Source: an uncultured Aquitalea sp. (GTDB lineage Bacteria > Pseudomonadota > Gammaproteobacteria > Burkholderiales > Chromobacteriaceae). From it: DNA of 64,000 nucleotides. Location of the stretch: positions 1-64,000 of the forward strand of contig NZ_CAMFLA010000017.1 of assembly GCF_945957525.1 (NCBI RefSeq). Direction: 5' to 3'. The translations under genes and the position numbers were made by a program. Below are positions 24,333 through 34,660 of the stretch, piece after piece. The notes under the pieces are model-generated. The model was not told the origin of the DNA. It searched no databases and was given only the letters and a program-made list of their open reading frames with translations. Position 1 is the stretch's first letter; each line of letters starts with the position of its first letter.

Positions 24333-25284
24333 CCCGCTGAAGGCATTGCTGGCGCGGCAGCCATTTGCATTGCTGGACGGCGCCATGGCCACCGAGCTGG
24401 AAAAGCGCGGTTGCAATCTCAACGACCCGCTGTGGTCCGCCAAAGTGCTGCTGGAAGCGCCGGAGCTGATCCGCGACGTGCATCTGGATTACCTGCGCGC
24501 TGGCGCGGACATCATCACCACCGCCAGCTATCAGGCCACCTTTGAGGGCTTGGCTGGTCGAGGCCTGGAGCGGAGCGAGGCCGCGGCGTTGATGCGCTTG
24601 TCCGTGCAACTGGCGCTGGAGGCGCGCGCGCAATGGTTGGCCGAAGCACCGCAAGCTGCGCCTCCGCTGGTGGCGGCATCGGTGGGTCCTTACGGCGCCA
24701 TGCTGGCCGATGGCTCGGAATATCGCGGCGGCTATGGTATGAGCGTGGGGCAGTTGATGGACTTTCACCGACCCCGCCTGGCGGTGCTGGCTGCGGCCGG
24801 CGCGGATCTGTTGGCCTGCGAAACCCTGCCGTGCCCCGAGGAGGCGGTGGCGCTGGCGCGACTATTGGCCGAAGAGCTGCCGCAGACGGCGGCCTGGCTG
24901 GCATTCTCTTGCAAGGATGGCGAGCATGTGTCGCAGGGTGAGCGGCTGGCGGCCTGTCTAGCCTTGCTGGAAGGCACGCCGCAGATTGTCGCGGTCGGCA
25001 TCAACTGTACCGATCCTGCGCTGTTGCCGGCGCTACTGGCAAGCGTGCGCGGCGCCACCGGTAAGCCCTTGCTGGTGTATCCCAATTCCGGCGAGCACTA
25101 CGACCCCGCCGGCAAATGCTGGCATGGACAGGCGGATGCGGAGAGGTTTGCCGAAGACGCCGGACGCTGGCGAGAGGGCGGCGCCAGGCTGATAGGCGGC
25201 TGCTGCCGCACCGGGCCGGCACAGATAAACGCCTTGCGCGCTCTGAGAGCGGCGGCGCAAGGCGGGTTTGCGTCGGGCGGATGA
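24319..25284 (+). CDS. mmuM: homocysteine S-methyltransferase
   Basis: 321 residues, the size of MmuM/YagD, which makes methionine from homocysteine using S-methylmethionine or S-adenosylmethionine. The start ALLDGAMATELEKRG, the VAASVGPYGA segment, VGINC and the C-terminal GGCCRTGP supply the zinc-binding cysteines of the Pfam S-methyl_trans fold. CAGGAGAAAAACC in front of the ATG is a good ribosome binding site inside the preceding LysR gene. The usual partner mmuP (S-methylmethionine permease) is not adjacent. Confidence 0.92.
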   Translation: MPFHDPLKALLARQPFALLDGAMATELEKRGCNLNDPLWSAKVLLEAPELIRDVHLDYLRAGADIITTASYQATFEGLAGRGLERSEAAALMRLSVQLALEARAQWLAEAPQAAPPLVAASVGPYGAMLADGSEYRGGYGMSVGQLMDFHRPRLAVLAAAGADLLACETLPCPEEAVALARLLAEELPQTAAWLAFSCKDGEHVSQGERLAACLALLEGTPQIVAVGINCTDPALLPALLASVRGATGKPLLVYPNSGEHYDPAGKCWHGQADAERFAEDAGRWREGGARLIGGCCRTGPAQINALRALRAAAQGGFASGG

Positions 25285-25336
25285 GCGGAGGAGCGGTCGG
25301 GCGGCGACTGTTGCGCCCGCCGGCCCGATCAGTGGT

Positions 25337-26443
25337 TCAGGCCCGCACCTTGTTGCAAGGCTCTTGTTCCAGGCCGGTAAGCAGGTCCATCACCTGCTCG
25401 GAAGCCTCTTCCATGCGTTGCAGCGATTGCCGAGCCCGCTTGAAGTCGCGGGCGTGGAAGGCGTCCAGCGCATCTTTGCCGAAGGCGTGCACATTGGCGT
25501 GCGGCCCTTCCAGCAGGGTAAAGTGGCTGTTGCCCTTGCACTCGCGCGCGCCGCGTCCCTCGTAATACCACTTGCCCAGCCGGCAGTGATGATGGTCGGC
25601 CAGTTTGTCGGCGGTCAGCTGGTGGTAGCCGATGAAGGTCTTGTACACCTCCAGCTTGAACACAATGTGGTCCAGCTTCACCACTTCCATGAAGCTGGTG
25701 TTGGTGCCCTGGGCAATGACATTGGCCATTTGCTGGCTGATGTCCACCATGTCGCGGATGGTGTTGGCGGTTTGCATGCCGGTTTCGCGGTAGCCCGCCA
25801 CTTGCTCGGCGGCCTCGGTTACCTGCTGTTTGGTGCTTTGCGAGGCGTGTTCCACTTCGCCCACCAGCGTGGCGATTTCGCTGGTGGCGTTGGCCGTGCG
25901 TTCGGCCAGCTTGCGCACTTCATCGGCCACCACGGCAAAGCCGCGGCCCTGCTCGCCGGCGCGCGCGGCTTCAATGGCGGCGTTCAAGGCCAGCAGGTTG
26001 GTCTGGTCGGCCACGTCCTTGATCAGCTGCACAAACTGGCGAATCTGGCCGGTCTTGCTATTGAGCGAATCCATGGATTCCGCCGTGCGGCCCTGTGCTT
26101 CGGCGATCTCGTCAAAACTGTTGGCCAGCTTGTCTACCGCGCCGCGCGTGCCGTGCAGGGTGGTGACCGCATTGGCGGCGGAGTCGAAATTCTGCTCCAT
26201 CAGCGTGGCTAGTTCGGCGAAAGAAGCGCGAATACCGCCCATGCTGTTGCAGAAGTCGCCAAACGGGGCGGTGTAAGCCTCGTTCAGCAGGTCTTGCGCC
26301 TGTTTGCCGCGCAGTTGGTTTTCCAGCTCACTACAGCGGGCGTTGGCGGTGTCCAGTTGTTGCTGAGCGCCTTTGAGTTGGCTCTCCAGCGCCGCAACCT
26401 GTTGTTCCAGATCGCGAATCCTTGTCTTGCTTGCTCCAAACAT
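25337..26443 (-). CDS. soluble chemoreceptor with C-terminal CZB zinc-binding domain, 368 aa
   Basis: There is no transmembrane segment. The N-terminal ~55 residues are a coiled coil ([20 protein letters not shown]). The central signalling domain has the strongly conserved hairpin tip [20 protein letters not shown] and [18 protein letters not shown], which contacts CheA/CheW. The C-terminal ~120 residues carry the His and Cys residues of a CZB (chemoreceptor zinc-binding) domain: [32 protein letters not shown] and [12 protein letters not shown] domains sense zinc or, through their zinc-cysteine centre, hypochlorous acid; here the ligand is inference. Confidence 0.93.
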   Translation of the reverse strand: MFGASKTRIRDLEQQVAALESQLKGAQQQLDTANARCSELENQLRGKQAQDLLNEAYTAPFGDFCNSMGGIRASFAELATLMEQNFDSAANAVTTLHGTRGAVDKLANSFDEIAEAQGRTAESMDSLNSKTGQIRQFVQLIKDVADQTNLLALNAAIEAARAGEQGRGFAVVADEVRKLAERTANATSEIATLVGEVEHASQSTKQQVTEAAEQVAGYRETGMQTANTIRDMVDISQQMANVIAQGTNTSFMEVVKLDHIVFKLEVYKTFIGYHQLTADKLADHHHCRLGKWYYEGRGARECKGNSHFTLLEGPHANVHAFGKDALDAFHARDFKRARQSLQRMEEASEQVMDLLTGLEQEPCNKVRA

Positions 26444-26593
26444 GCATCCGTCTCCATTCTGGTTGTTCTGGCACTGGTGGTGTTTTTAAGTAATTATGCT
26501 GAAACGTTAAAGCCTGTCTTTCAAGTGAGTCAAGCAAAAACCGGGGTCTATTTGATGTGAAACACGCATTTTGCAGCGTGGGGCATGGATATG

Positions 26594-26616
26594 AAAAAAG
26601 CCCGGCAGGGCCGGGC
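26594..26616 (-). terminator. terminator downstream of dbpA
   Basis: GCCCGGC / GCCGGGC arms with a 3-base loop, followed on the minus strand by TTTTTT. It sits about 180 bases past the dbpA stop. The rest of the 353-base gap 26444-26796 holds only a second weak hairpin (CCCCTGATCCGGGG) and the leader of the chemoreceptor gene. Confidence 0.65.
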
Positions 26617-26796
26617 CATCCATGCATTTCGCAAAAGGTATATCAGCGTTGCTTGCTTGGCTTGGATGCCAGGCGGCAGCGGCAAGACCCGCACACAAAA
26701 CCCCTGATCCGGGGTGGTGCTCCGCTGTTGTTCAACGGGTACTGCCTGCGTCGAAGCGCCTTGGCGCAAGGGCCCGCGATGTTTTCTTCGCAGCGC

Positions 26797-28179
26797 CTAG
26801 GCGATTAGGCGCATTTTGAACAGGCGGTTCTTGATGCGGCATTGGCTCAGTTTGGGCAGGGCCGCTTCGGCGATATCGCGCTCCAGCGCCACAAAGCTGG
26901 CGAATTCCAGAATGGCGATTTTGCCGATTTGCGCGCCGGCCAGGCCGCCGTCGCCGGTAAGCGCGCCAAGGATGTCGCCCGGGCGCAGCTTGTCGCGCTT
27001 GCCGCCGGCAATCTCGAGCGTCACCATCGGCGGCAGCAGCGGGCCGCCCGGCGCCGGCGTCAGGCTGTCCGCCTCTGCCCAGATGATGTCGGCCTGCTGG
27101 TATTTCTCGATCATGCCCAAGCGTTTTTCGTCGCGCTCGGTGGCCAGCGTCAGCGCCAGACCGCGCTCGCCGCTGCGGCCGGTACGACCAATGCGGTGAA
27201 TGTGCACTTCCGGGTCGTGCGTCACATCCACATTGATCACCAGATCCAGATCCTTGATGTCCAGCCCGCGCGCCGCCACATCGGTGGCCACCAGCACGCT
27301 GGTGCTCTTGTTGGCGAAGCGCAGCAGAATCTGGTCGCGGTCGCGCTGTTCCAGATCGCCGTACAGCGCCAGCGCCGAGAATCCGCGGTCTTGCAGGTCG
27401 CGCGCCAGGTTGCGGCAGGCTTCCTTGGTGTTGCAGAAGGCCAGCGTGGACGACGGTCGCACGTGCTGCAGGATGCGGGTCACCATGTCAGCCTTGTCAT
27501 CCTGACGGGTTTTGTAGCACCACTGTTCGATGTGGTCCGCGCTGTGCAGCGACTCTACCTTCACCTCTACCGGCTGGCGCAGAAAACGCGCGCTGGCTTC
27601 ACGGATGGAGTCGGGATACGTGGCGGAGAACATCAGCGTCTGTCTTGAACGGGGGCAGGCGCGCACAATGCCGACAATCTCTTCAATAAAGCCCATGTCT
27701 ATCATGCGGTCCGCCTCGTCCAGCACCAGCGTTTGCACGCCGGTCAGATTCAGCGTTTCGCGGAACAGATGGTCCTGCAGCCGGCCCGGCGTACCCACCA
27801 CGATATGCGCGCCATGTTCCAGCGAGGCAATTTGCGGTCCCATCGGCGAACCTCCGGTCAGCGTCACCACCTTGAGGTTGTCGATACAGCGCGCCAGCCG
27901 GCGAATCTCCTGCGCCACCTGCTCAGCCAGTTCGCGAGTAGGGCACAGCACCAGCCCCTGCACGCCGAACCAGCGCGGATTCACGGCGGCCAGCATGCCC
28001 AGCGCAAAGGCGGCGGTCTTGCCGCTGCCGGTCTTGGCCTGAGCGATCAGATCGCGGCCTTCCAGAATCACGGGCAGGCTGGCCGCCTGGATTGGCGTCA
28101 TGCTGGTGTAACCTAGGCTGTCCAGGTTGGCGATGAAGGCGTCCGGCAGGGACAAAGAAGAGAAAGCGGCTTTTTTCAC
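26797..28179 (-). CDS. dbpA: ATP-dependent RNA helicase DbpA
   Basis: 460 residues with the full DEAD-box series: TPIQAASLP (Q motif), AKTGSGKT, PTRELAEQ, TPGRLQDH, VLDEADRM, FSATYP, LVATDVAARGLDI and HRIGRTGRSGE. The C-terminal ~75 residues (VTLEIAGGKRDKLRPGDILGAL, IGKIAILEFASFVAL) form the RNA-recognition domain by which DbpA binds hairpin 92 of 23S rRNA during 50S ribosome assembly. The start is MKKAAFSSLSLP at 28179. Confidence 0.95.
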   Translation of the reverse strand: MKKAAFSSLSLPDAFIANLDSLGYTSMTPIQAASLPVILEGRDLIAQAKTGSGKTAAFALGMLAAVNPRWFGVQGLVLCPTRELAEQVAQEIRRLARCIDNLKVVTLTGGSPMGPQIASLEHGAHIVVGTPGRLQDHLFRETLNLTGVQTLVLDEADRMIDMGFIEEIVGIVRACPRSRQTLMFSATYPDSIREASARFLRQPVEVKVESLHSADHIEQWCYKTRQDDKADMVTRILQHVRPSSTLAFCNTKEACRNLARDLQDRGFSALALYGDLEQRDRDQILLRFANKSTSVLVATDVAARGLDIKDLDLVINVDVTHDPEVHIHRIGRTGRSGERGLALTLATERDEKRLGMIEKYQQADIIWAEADSLTPAPGGPLLPPMVTLEIAGGKRDKLRPGDILGALTGDGGLAGAQIGKIAILEFASFVALERDIAEAALPKLSQCRIKNRLFKMRLIA

Positions 28180-28475
28180 AATGACTTGGCGTACGCGGAG
28201 GAATCAGGCTGCGAAGTGTACCAGCAGCCCGGCGCAGGACCAAACGCCATGACGGCTTGGGGCTGGATTGTGTGGGGAGCTTGGCTGCAGGGGATGAATC
28301 TTGGTGTGATGCGGGTGTGATATGGTGGTGAATCGGTTTGGACTGTAGTCATGCAGCTTTTAACGGAGAGGGCGCTTGTCAGCCAAGAGCTGACTGTTAC
28401 GATTACGCGCTTGCAAGTGCTATTTAAGTAATGTTATGGAAATAATTCGAAAACAAATTATGAAATGCATTAATA

Positions 28476-28955
28476 ATGAATATTAAAAATTTTTCAATGG
28501 TGTTTATTAAAATATGCGCCGGAAGTGCGCTGTTGGGAATTCCGTTTGCATATATTGTGGCTATTGGCTTTGGGGTGGATCCAAGCAACTTGCTTTCCTG
28601 CTCAAATCAGGGTCGGGGAATGTTTTTCTGGCAAGTTATTTCTCGATATGCATTAACTGCATTATCTGTTGTGATGTGTGTTTGTTTTTTTATAGACAAG
28701 TCAAACATGAGCAGAAGAGCAGTTTTCTTTAAGGCTGGGACGGATTCATTAATTATTGGTTTGTTGGTTTTTTTGGTTGCCTTTGTCTATCTTTTTGATG
28801 GTGTTGTACATTATAAATATTTTTGCGGGCATCCTAGGACGGGCTGGGTGGTTGCATACGTGGTCTCATTTGCTGAAGCAGCCATGCTGCACTTTGATTT
28901 ATTTTTTATAATATTTATTATTATTTCCATAAAGAAAAGAATGGCAGGGCAGTGA
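28476..28955 (+). CDS. small integral membrane protein of unknown function, 159 aa
   Basis: Four hydrophobic segments are visible (around residues 10-32, 50-72, 92-112 and 125-152), with a lysine-rich C-terminus (IKKRMAGQ). The base composition is AT-rich compared with the flanking genes, suggesting acquired DNA. No ribosome binding site is obvious at the start. Its stop overlaps the start of the next gene (TGATG), so the two probably form a unit. No family is recognised. The 296-base gap before it holds an inverted repeat GTCAGC/GCTGAC at 28378-28394 and nothing else evident. Confidence 0.7.
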   Translation: MNIKNFSMVFIKICAGSALLGIPFAYIVAIGFGVDPSNLLSCSNQGRGMFFWQVISRYALTALSVVMCVCFFIDKSNMSRRAVFFKAGTDSLIIGLLVFLVAFVYLFDGVVHYKYFCGHPRTGWVVAYVVSFAEAAMLHFDLFFIIFIIISIKKRMAGQ

Positions 28956-30938
28956 TGGACATGCTCAAACGCATCCTCTCCGCCCTGAGCGGCAAAAAAA
29001 AAACCATCCACATCCTCGTCTCTGGTAGTGCCTATTGCCTCAACTATTGAGACTAACGAGGGGCTCATTACGGTTTATGACGCCTACGGTCGCGAGATCA
29101 AGATCACGCGCAACGAGTGGCGCGACAAAGTTTTCCTGCCGAATTTGCAACAGAAGTGGAATGAAGCAGGCGAGCTCTATAACCTCATCATCTCGGGCCT
29201 CAACGATGGTTTCGCACCAGACCTGTTGTCAGCGACAGAACGTTTGCTGGAGATCGACGACATCCCCGAGCGTAGTCACACGATCCGTAGCATCGTATTA
29301 ATGAAAAACGGTCTGTTAGACGCTGCAGAAGATGTGTTGCATGCAGGAATGGTTAAGGCTGGAGAAACAGCTACTCTGCTGACTAATCAGGCCAAAATAT
29401 TTGCTGAACGTGGCAATCAAGCCCTTGCAGATGAAACTCTCTGGAGAGCGATACAAGCCGATCCGAACATGGACAATGGTCTGCTCTGGTGGGTCGCTAT
29501 TCAGCGAGAGCGTGGCGGTGAGGCCGGTTATCTGCAAGCACTGCACACTGCAGCAGCACTGCCTGGCAGTTGGCGCGCGAAGCTGTGGTTGGCACGCCAT
29601 CATATAGAACACAAAGAGGTCGAAGCGGCCCGTGCACTGTATGTTGAGGTGCTGGCAGGTGGCTTATACGACGGCAATTCGCTGATGATGATCTCTGGCG
29701 ACTTGGGTAACAATGGCCAGGTTCAGCTGATATTGGAGCTGATTGGCCCGATCTTCGATGAGCATAAGCACGATCCGATGGCAGGTCTCAACCTGCTGAG
29801 AGCGTGTCAGGAGCTCGGTAATGCGGATGAAGGAGAGGCGCTACTAAATCGCATGTACGCGCTGGGTTTGGTGCCTTTCAAGCAGCACCTCGACCAATTC
29901 GCACAAGCCTTTCAAGAAATGCGCAAGCAGGCTGCACAAGGCGTGCCAGTCGATCCGAATAATCTGAAAGTCACCACCCTTGCCCTGAGTCAGCCGATAT
30001 GGCACTACGGTCTGTGCAATGCGGACTGGCTCTTCGCGCAGAAGCCTGAAAATGCGCCGAAAGTGGGCTTCTTCGCACTTTCAAAAATCATGGATGGCAA
30101 CGAGCGCGTCGAATCTCAACGCGAAGACGATCTTGGCCGCCTCACCCGGGCCATTCCGCTCTATCTGGCCGAGGCTGCGCATTACTGGAGCGACTACGCG
30201 ACTAGTTGCTACATCATGATCGTTGAAGGGGGTGGCCCGGTTGTATCGGGAGGTGAAACCGATGGCAATGCACTCTTCGATATAGTGCCGTACGAGATGA
30301 AGTATTTCGTAACCGGGGAAATTGGCAGTTACGGTGAGGGCGATGCCATTCAGTGGCAGATTTCCCTGAGCCTCTGGGACTGCAGTACCCACACCAAACA
30401 AGCCAGCGAAAGTGGCACCGCAACTCAGGCAGAGTTAGGAGCCATGGTACTCACACTGGAGAAGCGCCTATTGACCCGTATCGGCCTCAGGCGCGAGCAA
30501 CCATTGGACTCCTTCTATCAGCATCCTACCGCAGGGGTTATGTCGGTTTATCTGACCGAGCTCGGGCAAGCTTTCATGCTGACGTTGCTTGCTAACGAGC
30601 ACATATCAAAGTCTAGTTTATGGGGAGAGCGAGCCATGCTTGACTGGCCTCTCAATATGACCCTTCATTGGCCCGCAGTAGAAGTACCGAAGTTGATGTA
30701 TTTTTCCGGGCTGGGTAAAGCATATGATTACAATTCCGATGTTCTTCAGGAATACAAGGAATGCAGCCTGCAGTTGCTACGTGAGGCCGAGCAGTCGAAC
30801 AGCCCCGCTGCGCGACTAGCGCCTATGGTGTGGAAAGTCTTCGGTATGGCTGAGGAGTTTCAATCCCACATAAAGAGTCAGCCTTCTGATGTAAACCCGG
30901 GGTATCAGGCGTGGCTGCGAAGAGTTTCTGAGCGATAG
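28955..30938 (+). CDS. large repeat-rich (TPR-like) protein interrupted by a frameshift at an A10 run
   Basis: From ATG 28955, which overlaps the upstream stop, the frame reads MDMLKRILSALSGKKK and then meets ten A's (28994-29003); as written it continues to a stop about 20 codons later. Removing one A joins it without a break to the 636-codon frame that runs on from 29028 to 30938, which otherwise would have to start at a GTG with no ribosome binding site. The long product is helical and alpha-solenoid-like in its first ~300 residues (LEIDDIPERSHTIRSIVLMK, LLDAAEDVLHAGMV, ALADETLWRAIQADP), compatible with divergent TPR repeats. No enzyme motif is seen. Polymerase slippage, a phase-variable tract or a sequencing error could each explain the shift. 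Confidence 0.65.
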
Positions 30939-31014
30939 AGTCGCGCTACCGCACAGGGTCGGCCAGCTACGCTTCACGTCGTACTCGGAATGACTGCTTC
31001 CCGAAAATCCAACG

Positions 31015-31056
31015 GTCTTCAGCGGATCGAAAGCCGCTGAAGACGGCTTTTTTCTC
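31015..31056 (+). terminator. terminator after the TPR-like gene
   Basis: GTCTTCAGCGG / CCGCTGAAGAC, a perfect 11-bp stem, followed by GGCTTTTTTCT. Confidence 0.88.
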
Positions 31057-31195
31057 TTTAAACCCAGAATCCCATCTCGTAAAGCCATTACGGGTGATGG
31101 TCTCATGCACCAAGGGTTGCCGAAGGCTCAGGCTGCTTGGGCACCCATTCAGTCCTCATCGCCGTCACCCCAATCCCAACCCGAAGCCGCAAACA

Positions 31196-31221
31196 AAACG
31201 GCGCGCTGTAGCGCGCCGTTT
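31196..31221 (-). terminator. terminator after the haem chemoreceptor gene
   Basis: AAACGGCGCGC / GCGCGCCGTTT stem with a 4-base loop; on the minus strand it ends in GTTTTGTTT, 13 bases past the stop codon at 31234. Confidence 0.85.
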
Positions 31222-31233
31222 GATGGCGTGGGC

Positions 31234-32862
31234 TCACACGCGGAAGCGTGACACGGAATCGTTGAGCTGGCGGGCCAGTTGTTCCAGTTCTTCGGCCGCC
31301 TGCACGGTGTGCTGGATGCCCTGGTCGTTGTCGCGCGCCAGCGTGGCGATGCTGTCGATATTGTCGCTGACGGTGAGGCTGGTGCTGCGCTGCTGTTCAG
31401 TTACTTGCACGATTTGCTGCAGTCCATCGCGCACAGCTTCGGCGCTGTCGCTGGCGGCTTCCAGTACGTTGGCTACTTGCGCGGCGGACTGATGGCTGGC
31501 TTCCAGCGAGCTGAGGCCGGCGGCCACGGCGTTGCGCACGGCTTCGGTCTTGTTGTTGAGCGCGGCGGTAACGGTGTCGATCTGGTGGGCGGAGGCGGCG
31601 GATTTTTCCGCCAGTTTGCGTACCTCATCGGCCACCACGGCAAAGCCGCGGCCCATTTCGCCGGCCCGGGCGGCTTCGATGGCGGCATTGAGCGCCAGCA
31701 GATTGGTTTGCTCGGCAATGTCGCGCACTTGCTGGGTCATGCCAGTGATGGCGGTGGTGGATTGCACCAGTTCGGTTTCCGCTTCGCTCATCATTTCCAC
31801 AGCGCTTTGCACCTGATTCACCTGCTGCTGCAGACGGGCCAGGCTTTGCTGGCCTTCCTGCGAGCGTTGCAGGCTTTGGTCGGATAGGTTCAGCACCTTG
31901 CCGGTATGGCTGGCGATGTCGGCGATGTGTTCGGCCAGTTGTTCCACGGCGCCGGCGGCGGTTTGCGACTGCCGGGTTTGCAGGCGAGAGCCTTCGGCCA
32001 ACTTTTCGGCTCCGCCGGCCAGGCTGGCTGAGGAGGATGCCACGGAGCGGGCGGCGGTGCTGACTTGTCGCACCAGGTCTGCTATGGAGCCCAGCATCTG
32101 GTTGAACAGGCTGGCTGTCTGGCCGATTTCATCCTGATGGCGCACTTCCAGTCGGCGGGTGAGGTCGCCTTCCCCCTTGGCCAGCTCGGACAGGCCGTGC
32201 GACATGCCGCCCAGCGGCCGGGTGACGAAGCGGCGGATGAAGAAGTACACCACGGCCATCAGCGGCAGCGAGGCGATGATGGCGAACAGGATGCTCTGGT
32301 TGCGGAAGCTGGCGACGGAGGCGTAGGGCTTTTCCAGTGAGATGCGCATGCTGACCGCGCCCAGCGGGGTGCCCTGGCTGACGATGTGGCAGCTCATGCA
32401 GTTTTTGCCAAGGTATTTGGGAGAGGCGAGGGCGGGATAGATCACGCGCAGGTGTTCGCCCAGCTCCGGCGTGCTTTCAATGGCGAGATAGGGCTTGCCG
32501 CTGGCCAGCGCGTTTTTTTCCGCGTCGTCGGCGGCGCGAGCCTTGTCGCCTTCGTTGCCGGGGCCGAACTGCTTGCTGACGGCGTCGCCGCGAATCACGC
32601 GCAGGTCGCGCACGGAAGAGAGTTCGCGGATTTGGTCAAGAAACACATCGCGCTGACCCACGGTGCCGGTGATCATCATGCCGGTGAGGCCGGCCAGCGT
32701 CATTTCATTCATGCTGTGGGCCAGGTCTTGCGCCTGGGAGACGGCGATATCGCGGCTGACGTTGGTTTCCCAGACGATCATGGCGCTCCAGGCTACTACC
32801 AGACAGCACCAGATGGCGCTGGTAAGTCGCAGCCAGATCGGCCATTCGGAAAATTTGCGCAT
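31234..32862 (-). CDS. chemoreceptor with periplasmic c-type haem motif, 542 aa
   Basis: Membrane segments at about 13-31 and 188-208 flank a ~155-residue periplasmic domain. That domain contains CMSCH (155-159), the CxxCH signature for covalent haem c attachment, in a context ([28 protein letters not shown]) like the Tll0287/DUF3365 haem sensor family. A HAMP domain follows ([23 protein letters not shown]), then the signalling domain with tip [24 protein letters not shown]. There is no C-terminal NWETF-type methyltransferase-binding pentapeptide. It probably senses redox state or a small gas or oxidant; the ligand is inference. Confidence 0.92.
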   Translation of the reverse strand: MRKFSEWPIWLRLTSAIWCCLVVAWSAMIVWETNVSRDIAVSQAQDLAHSMNEMTLAGLTGMMITGTVGQRDVFLDQIRELSSVRDLRVIRGDAVSKQFGPGNEGDKARAADDAEKNALASGKPYLAIESTPELGEHLRVIYPALASPKYLGKNCMSCHIVSQGTPLGAVSMRISLEKPYASVASFRNQSILFAIIASLPLMAVVYFFIRRFVTRPLGGMSHGLSELAKGEGDLTRRLEVRHQDEIGQTASLFNQMLGSIADLVRQVSTAARSVASSSASLAGGAEKLAEGSRLQTRQSQTAAGAVEQLAEHIADIASHTGKVLNLSDQSLQRSQEGQQSLARLQQQVNQVQSAVEMMSEAETELVQSTTAITGMTQQVRDIAEQTNLLALNAAIEAARAGEMGRGFAVVADEVRKLAEKSAASAHQIDTVTAALNNKTEAVRNAVAAGLSSLEASHQSAAQVANVLEAASDSAEAVRDGLQQIVQVTEQQRSTSLTVSDNIDSIATLARDNDQGIQHTVQAAEELEQLARQLNDSVSRFRV

Positions 32863-33245
32863 GTTGTTACGGGCTTCCCCGCCTCCTGATCATGATGTTT
32901 TGTTGTTTGCTTATAGTTATATGCCGCGTGCATTGATAATGCTTGCCGCAGGCGGTCTGGCGTTGCTGCAGCAGGCTAGCGCACGCCAAGATGATGCTGT
33001 TTGGCTTATGTCAAAGTTTACCTGTCTTGGCCACTTTGTTTGCAAGCTTTGCTTTAAAAAAGCAATAAATTACGCCAGTGGTGCATGGATTCCGTTTGAA
33101 AACCAACAGAGTGCAAAAACCTCGCCGTGGCGGTCGCTCTGCATGAAGCTGGCGCGTGGCGCTTGGGTTGCGCGGGGTTTTCTGCAACAATCCGCCCCCG
33201 TGCCGCGCCAGCGGCGCGCCAGTATTGAAACAAAGGAAAGCAGGC
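32863..33245. other. intergenic region between divergent genes
   Basis: This 383-base gap must carry the promoters of the haem chemoreceptor (minus) and the flavoprotein (plus). I see a TTGACA on the minus strand near 33010, a small TTGCTTT/AAAGCAA hairpin at 33049-33065 and no gene that I can support. Confidence 0.5.
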
Positions 33246-34490
33246 ATGAGCGGAATCTCACAATGTAGCGTCGCTGTCATCGGCGGCGGCCCGGCGGGCT
33301 TGATGGCGGCGGAGCAGCTGTCGCGGCGGGGCGTGGCGGTAACGGTGTTCGATGCCATGCCGTCGGTGGGGCGCAAGTTCTTGCTGGCCGGCGTGGGGGG
33401 GATGAACATCACCCATGCGGAAGAAAAAAGCCTGTTCCTGTCGCGTTACGGCGCGCGCGAGGCGCAGCTGGCGCCTTTGCTGAAGGATTTTGCCGCCGAC
33501 GAGTTGCGGCAGTGGGCGCTGGAACTGGGGGTGGAAACCTTTGTCGGCAGTTCCGGCAAAGTCTTCCCGCGTGAGATGAAGGCTGCGCCCTTGCTGCGCG
33601 CCTGGCTGTCACGGCTGCGCGAGGCCGGGGTGTGCTTCATGGTGCGCCACCGTTGGCTGGGTTGGGACGAGCAGGGCGGCTTGCGTTTTGCTACTCCCGA
33701 AGGCGAGATGGTATGCCGGGCGGACGCCGTGCTGCTGGCGCTGGGCGGCGGCAGTTGGAAAAAACTGGGTTCCGACGGCGCTTGGCTGCCCTTGTTGGCG
33801 CAGCGCGGCGTGGGGACTGCGCCGCTAAAGCCGTCCAATTGCGGTTTTGAGGCCAATTGGAGCCAGCACTTTGTCGACAAGTTTGCCGGCCAGCCTTTGA
33901 AGTCGGTCACTCTGGATTTTACCGACTTGCAGGGTAATCGCGTCAGCCGCACCGGCGAGTGCGTGGCTACCGCGTATGGCGTGGAAGGCAATTTGGTTTA
34001 TGCCTTCTCCGCCGCCTTGCGCGACGTTATCGATGCGCGCGGCTCCGCTACCTTTCATCTGGATTTGATGCCGCAGAAAAGCGCCGAGCAGGTGCTGGCC
34101 GAAGTGGCGCACCCGCGCGGCTCGCGCTCGCTCTCCAGCCACTTGCAAAGCCGGCTCAATCTCAAGGGCGTGAAGGCGGGATTGCTGCGTGAATGTTTGC
34201 CGAAGGAGGTTTTCGCCGACATGCCGGCTCTGGCTGCCGCCATCAAGCGCTTGCCGGTAACGGTGTATGCCGCGCGCCCTATCGACGAGGCCATCAGTAC
34301 CGCGGGCGGGGTAGCCTTCGACGCCATGGACGAGCATTTGATGCTGCGGGCCTTGCCTGGCGTGTTCTGCGCGGGAGAGATGCTGGACTGGGAAGCGCCT
34401 ACCGGGGGGTATTTGCTGACCGCCTGTCTGGCCAGCGGCCGGGCGGCGGGCTTGGGCATGTTGCGCTGGCTTGAAAACCACAAGGGCTGA
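33246..34490 (+). CDS. FAD-dependent oxidoreductase of the HI0933/BaiN-like family, 414 aa
   Basis: The N-terminus SVAVIGGGPAGLMAAEQLSR is the dinucleotide-binding loop for FAD, followed by SVGRKFLLAGVGGMNITH, the hallmark of HI0933-like flavoproteins (the TIGR03862-type subgroup). The C-terminus PGVFCAGEMLDWEAPTGGY closes the FAD site. The start at ATG 33246 follows GAAAGCAGGC; the open frame runs further upstream (33156) without a conserved extension. The reaction is not established for this subgroup. It appears to be monocistronic. Confidence 0.88.
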   Translation: MSGISQCSVAVIGGGPAGLMAAEQLSRRGVAVTVFDAMPSVGRKFLLAGVGGMNITHAEEKSLFLSRYGAREAQLAPLLKDFAADELRQWALELGVETFVGSSGKVFPREMKAAPLLRAWLSRLREAGVCFMVRHRWLGWDEQGGLRFATPEGEMVCRADAVLLALGGGSWKKLGSDGAWLPLLAQRGVGTAPLKPSNCGFEANWSQHFVDKFAGQPLKSVTLDFTDLQGNRVSRTGECVATAYGVEGNLVYAFSAALRDVIDARGSATFHLDLMPQKSAEQVLAEVAHPRGSRSLSSHLQSRLNLKGVKAGLLRECLPKEVFADMPALAAAIKRLPVTVYAARPIDEAISTAGGVAFDAMDEHLMLRALPGVFCAGEMLDWEAPTGGYLLTACLASGRAAGLGMLRWLENHKG

Positions 34491-34660
34491 GTTTTTTGCG
34501 GGTGACTGAGGGGTTGATTTGCATCAAGTAGTGCATTTTTTTGGCAAGTAACTATGCTGAAAGGACAGGTAAAACTGCCTGTCTGCATTCAGGGTCTGCA
34601 GGCTGCCGCACCCCCGGCGGCCGAGCAAAGTCGATATTGAGCGATGCCGGAGTCTGAGAC

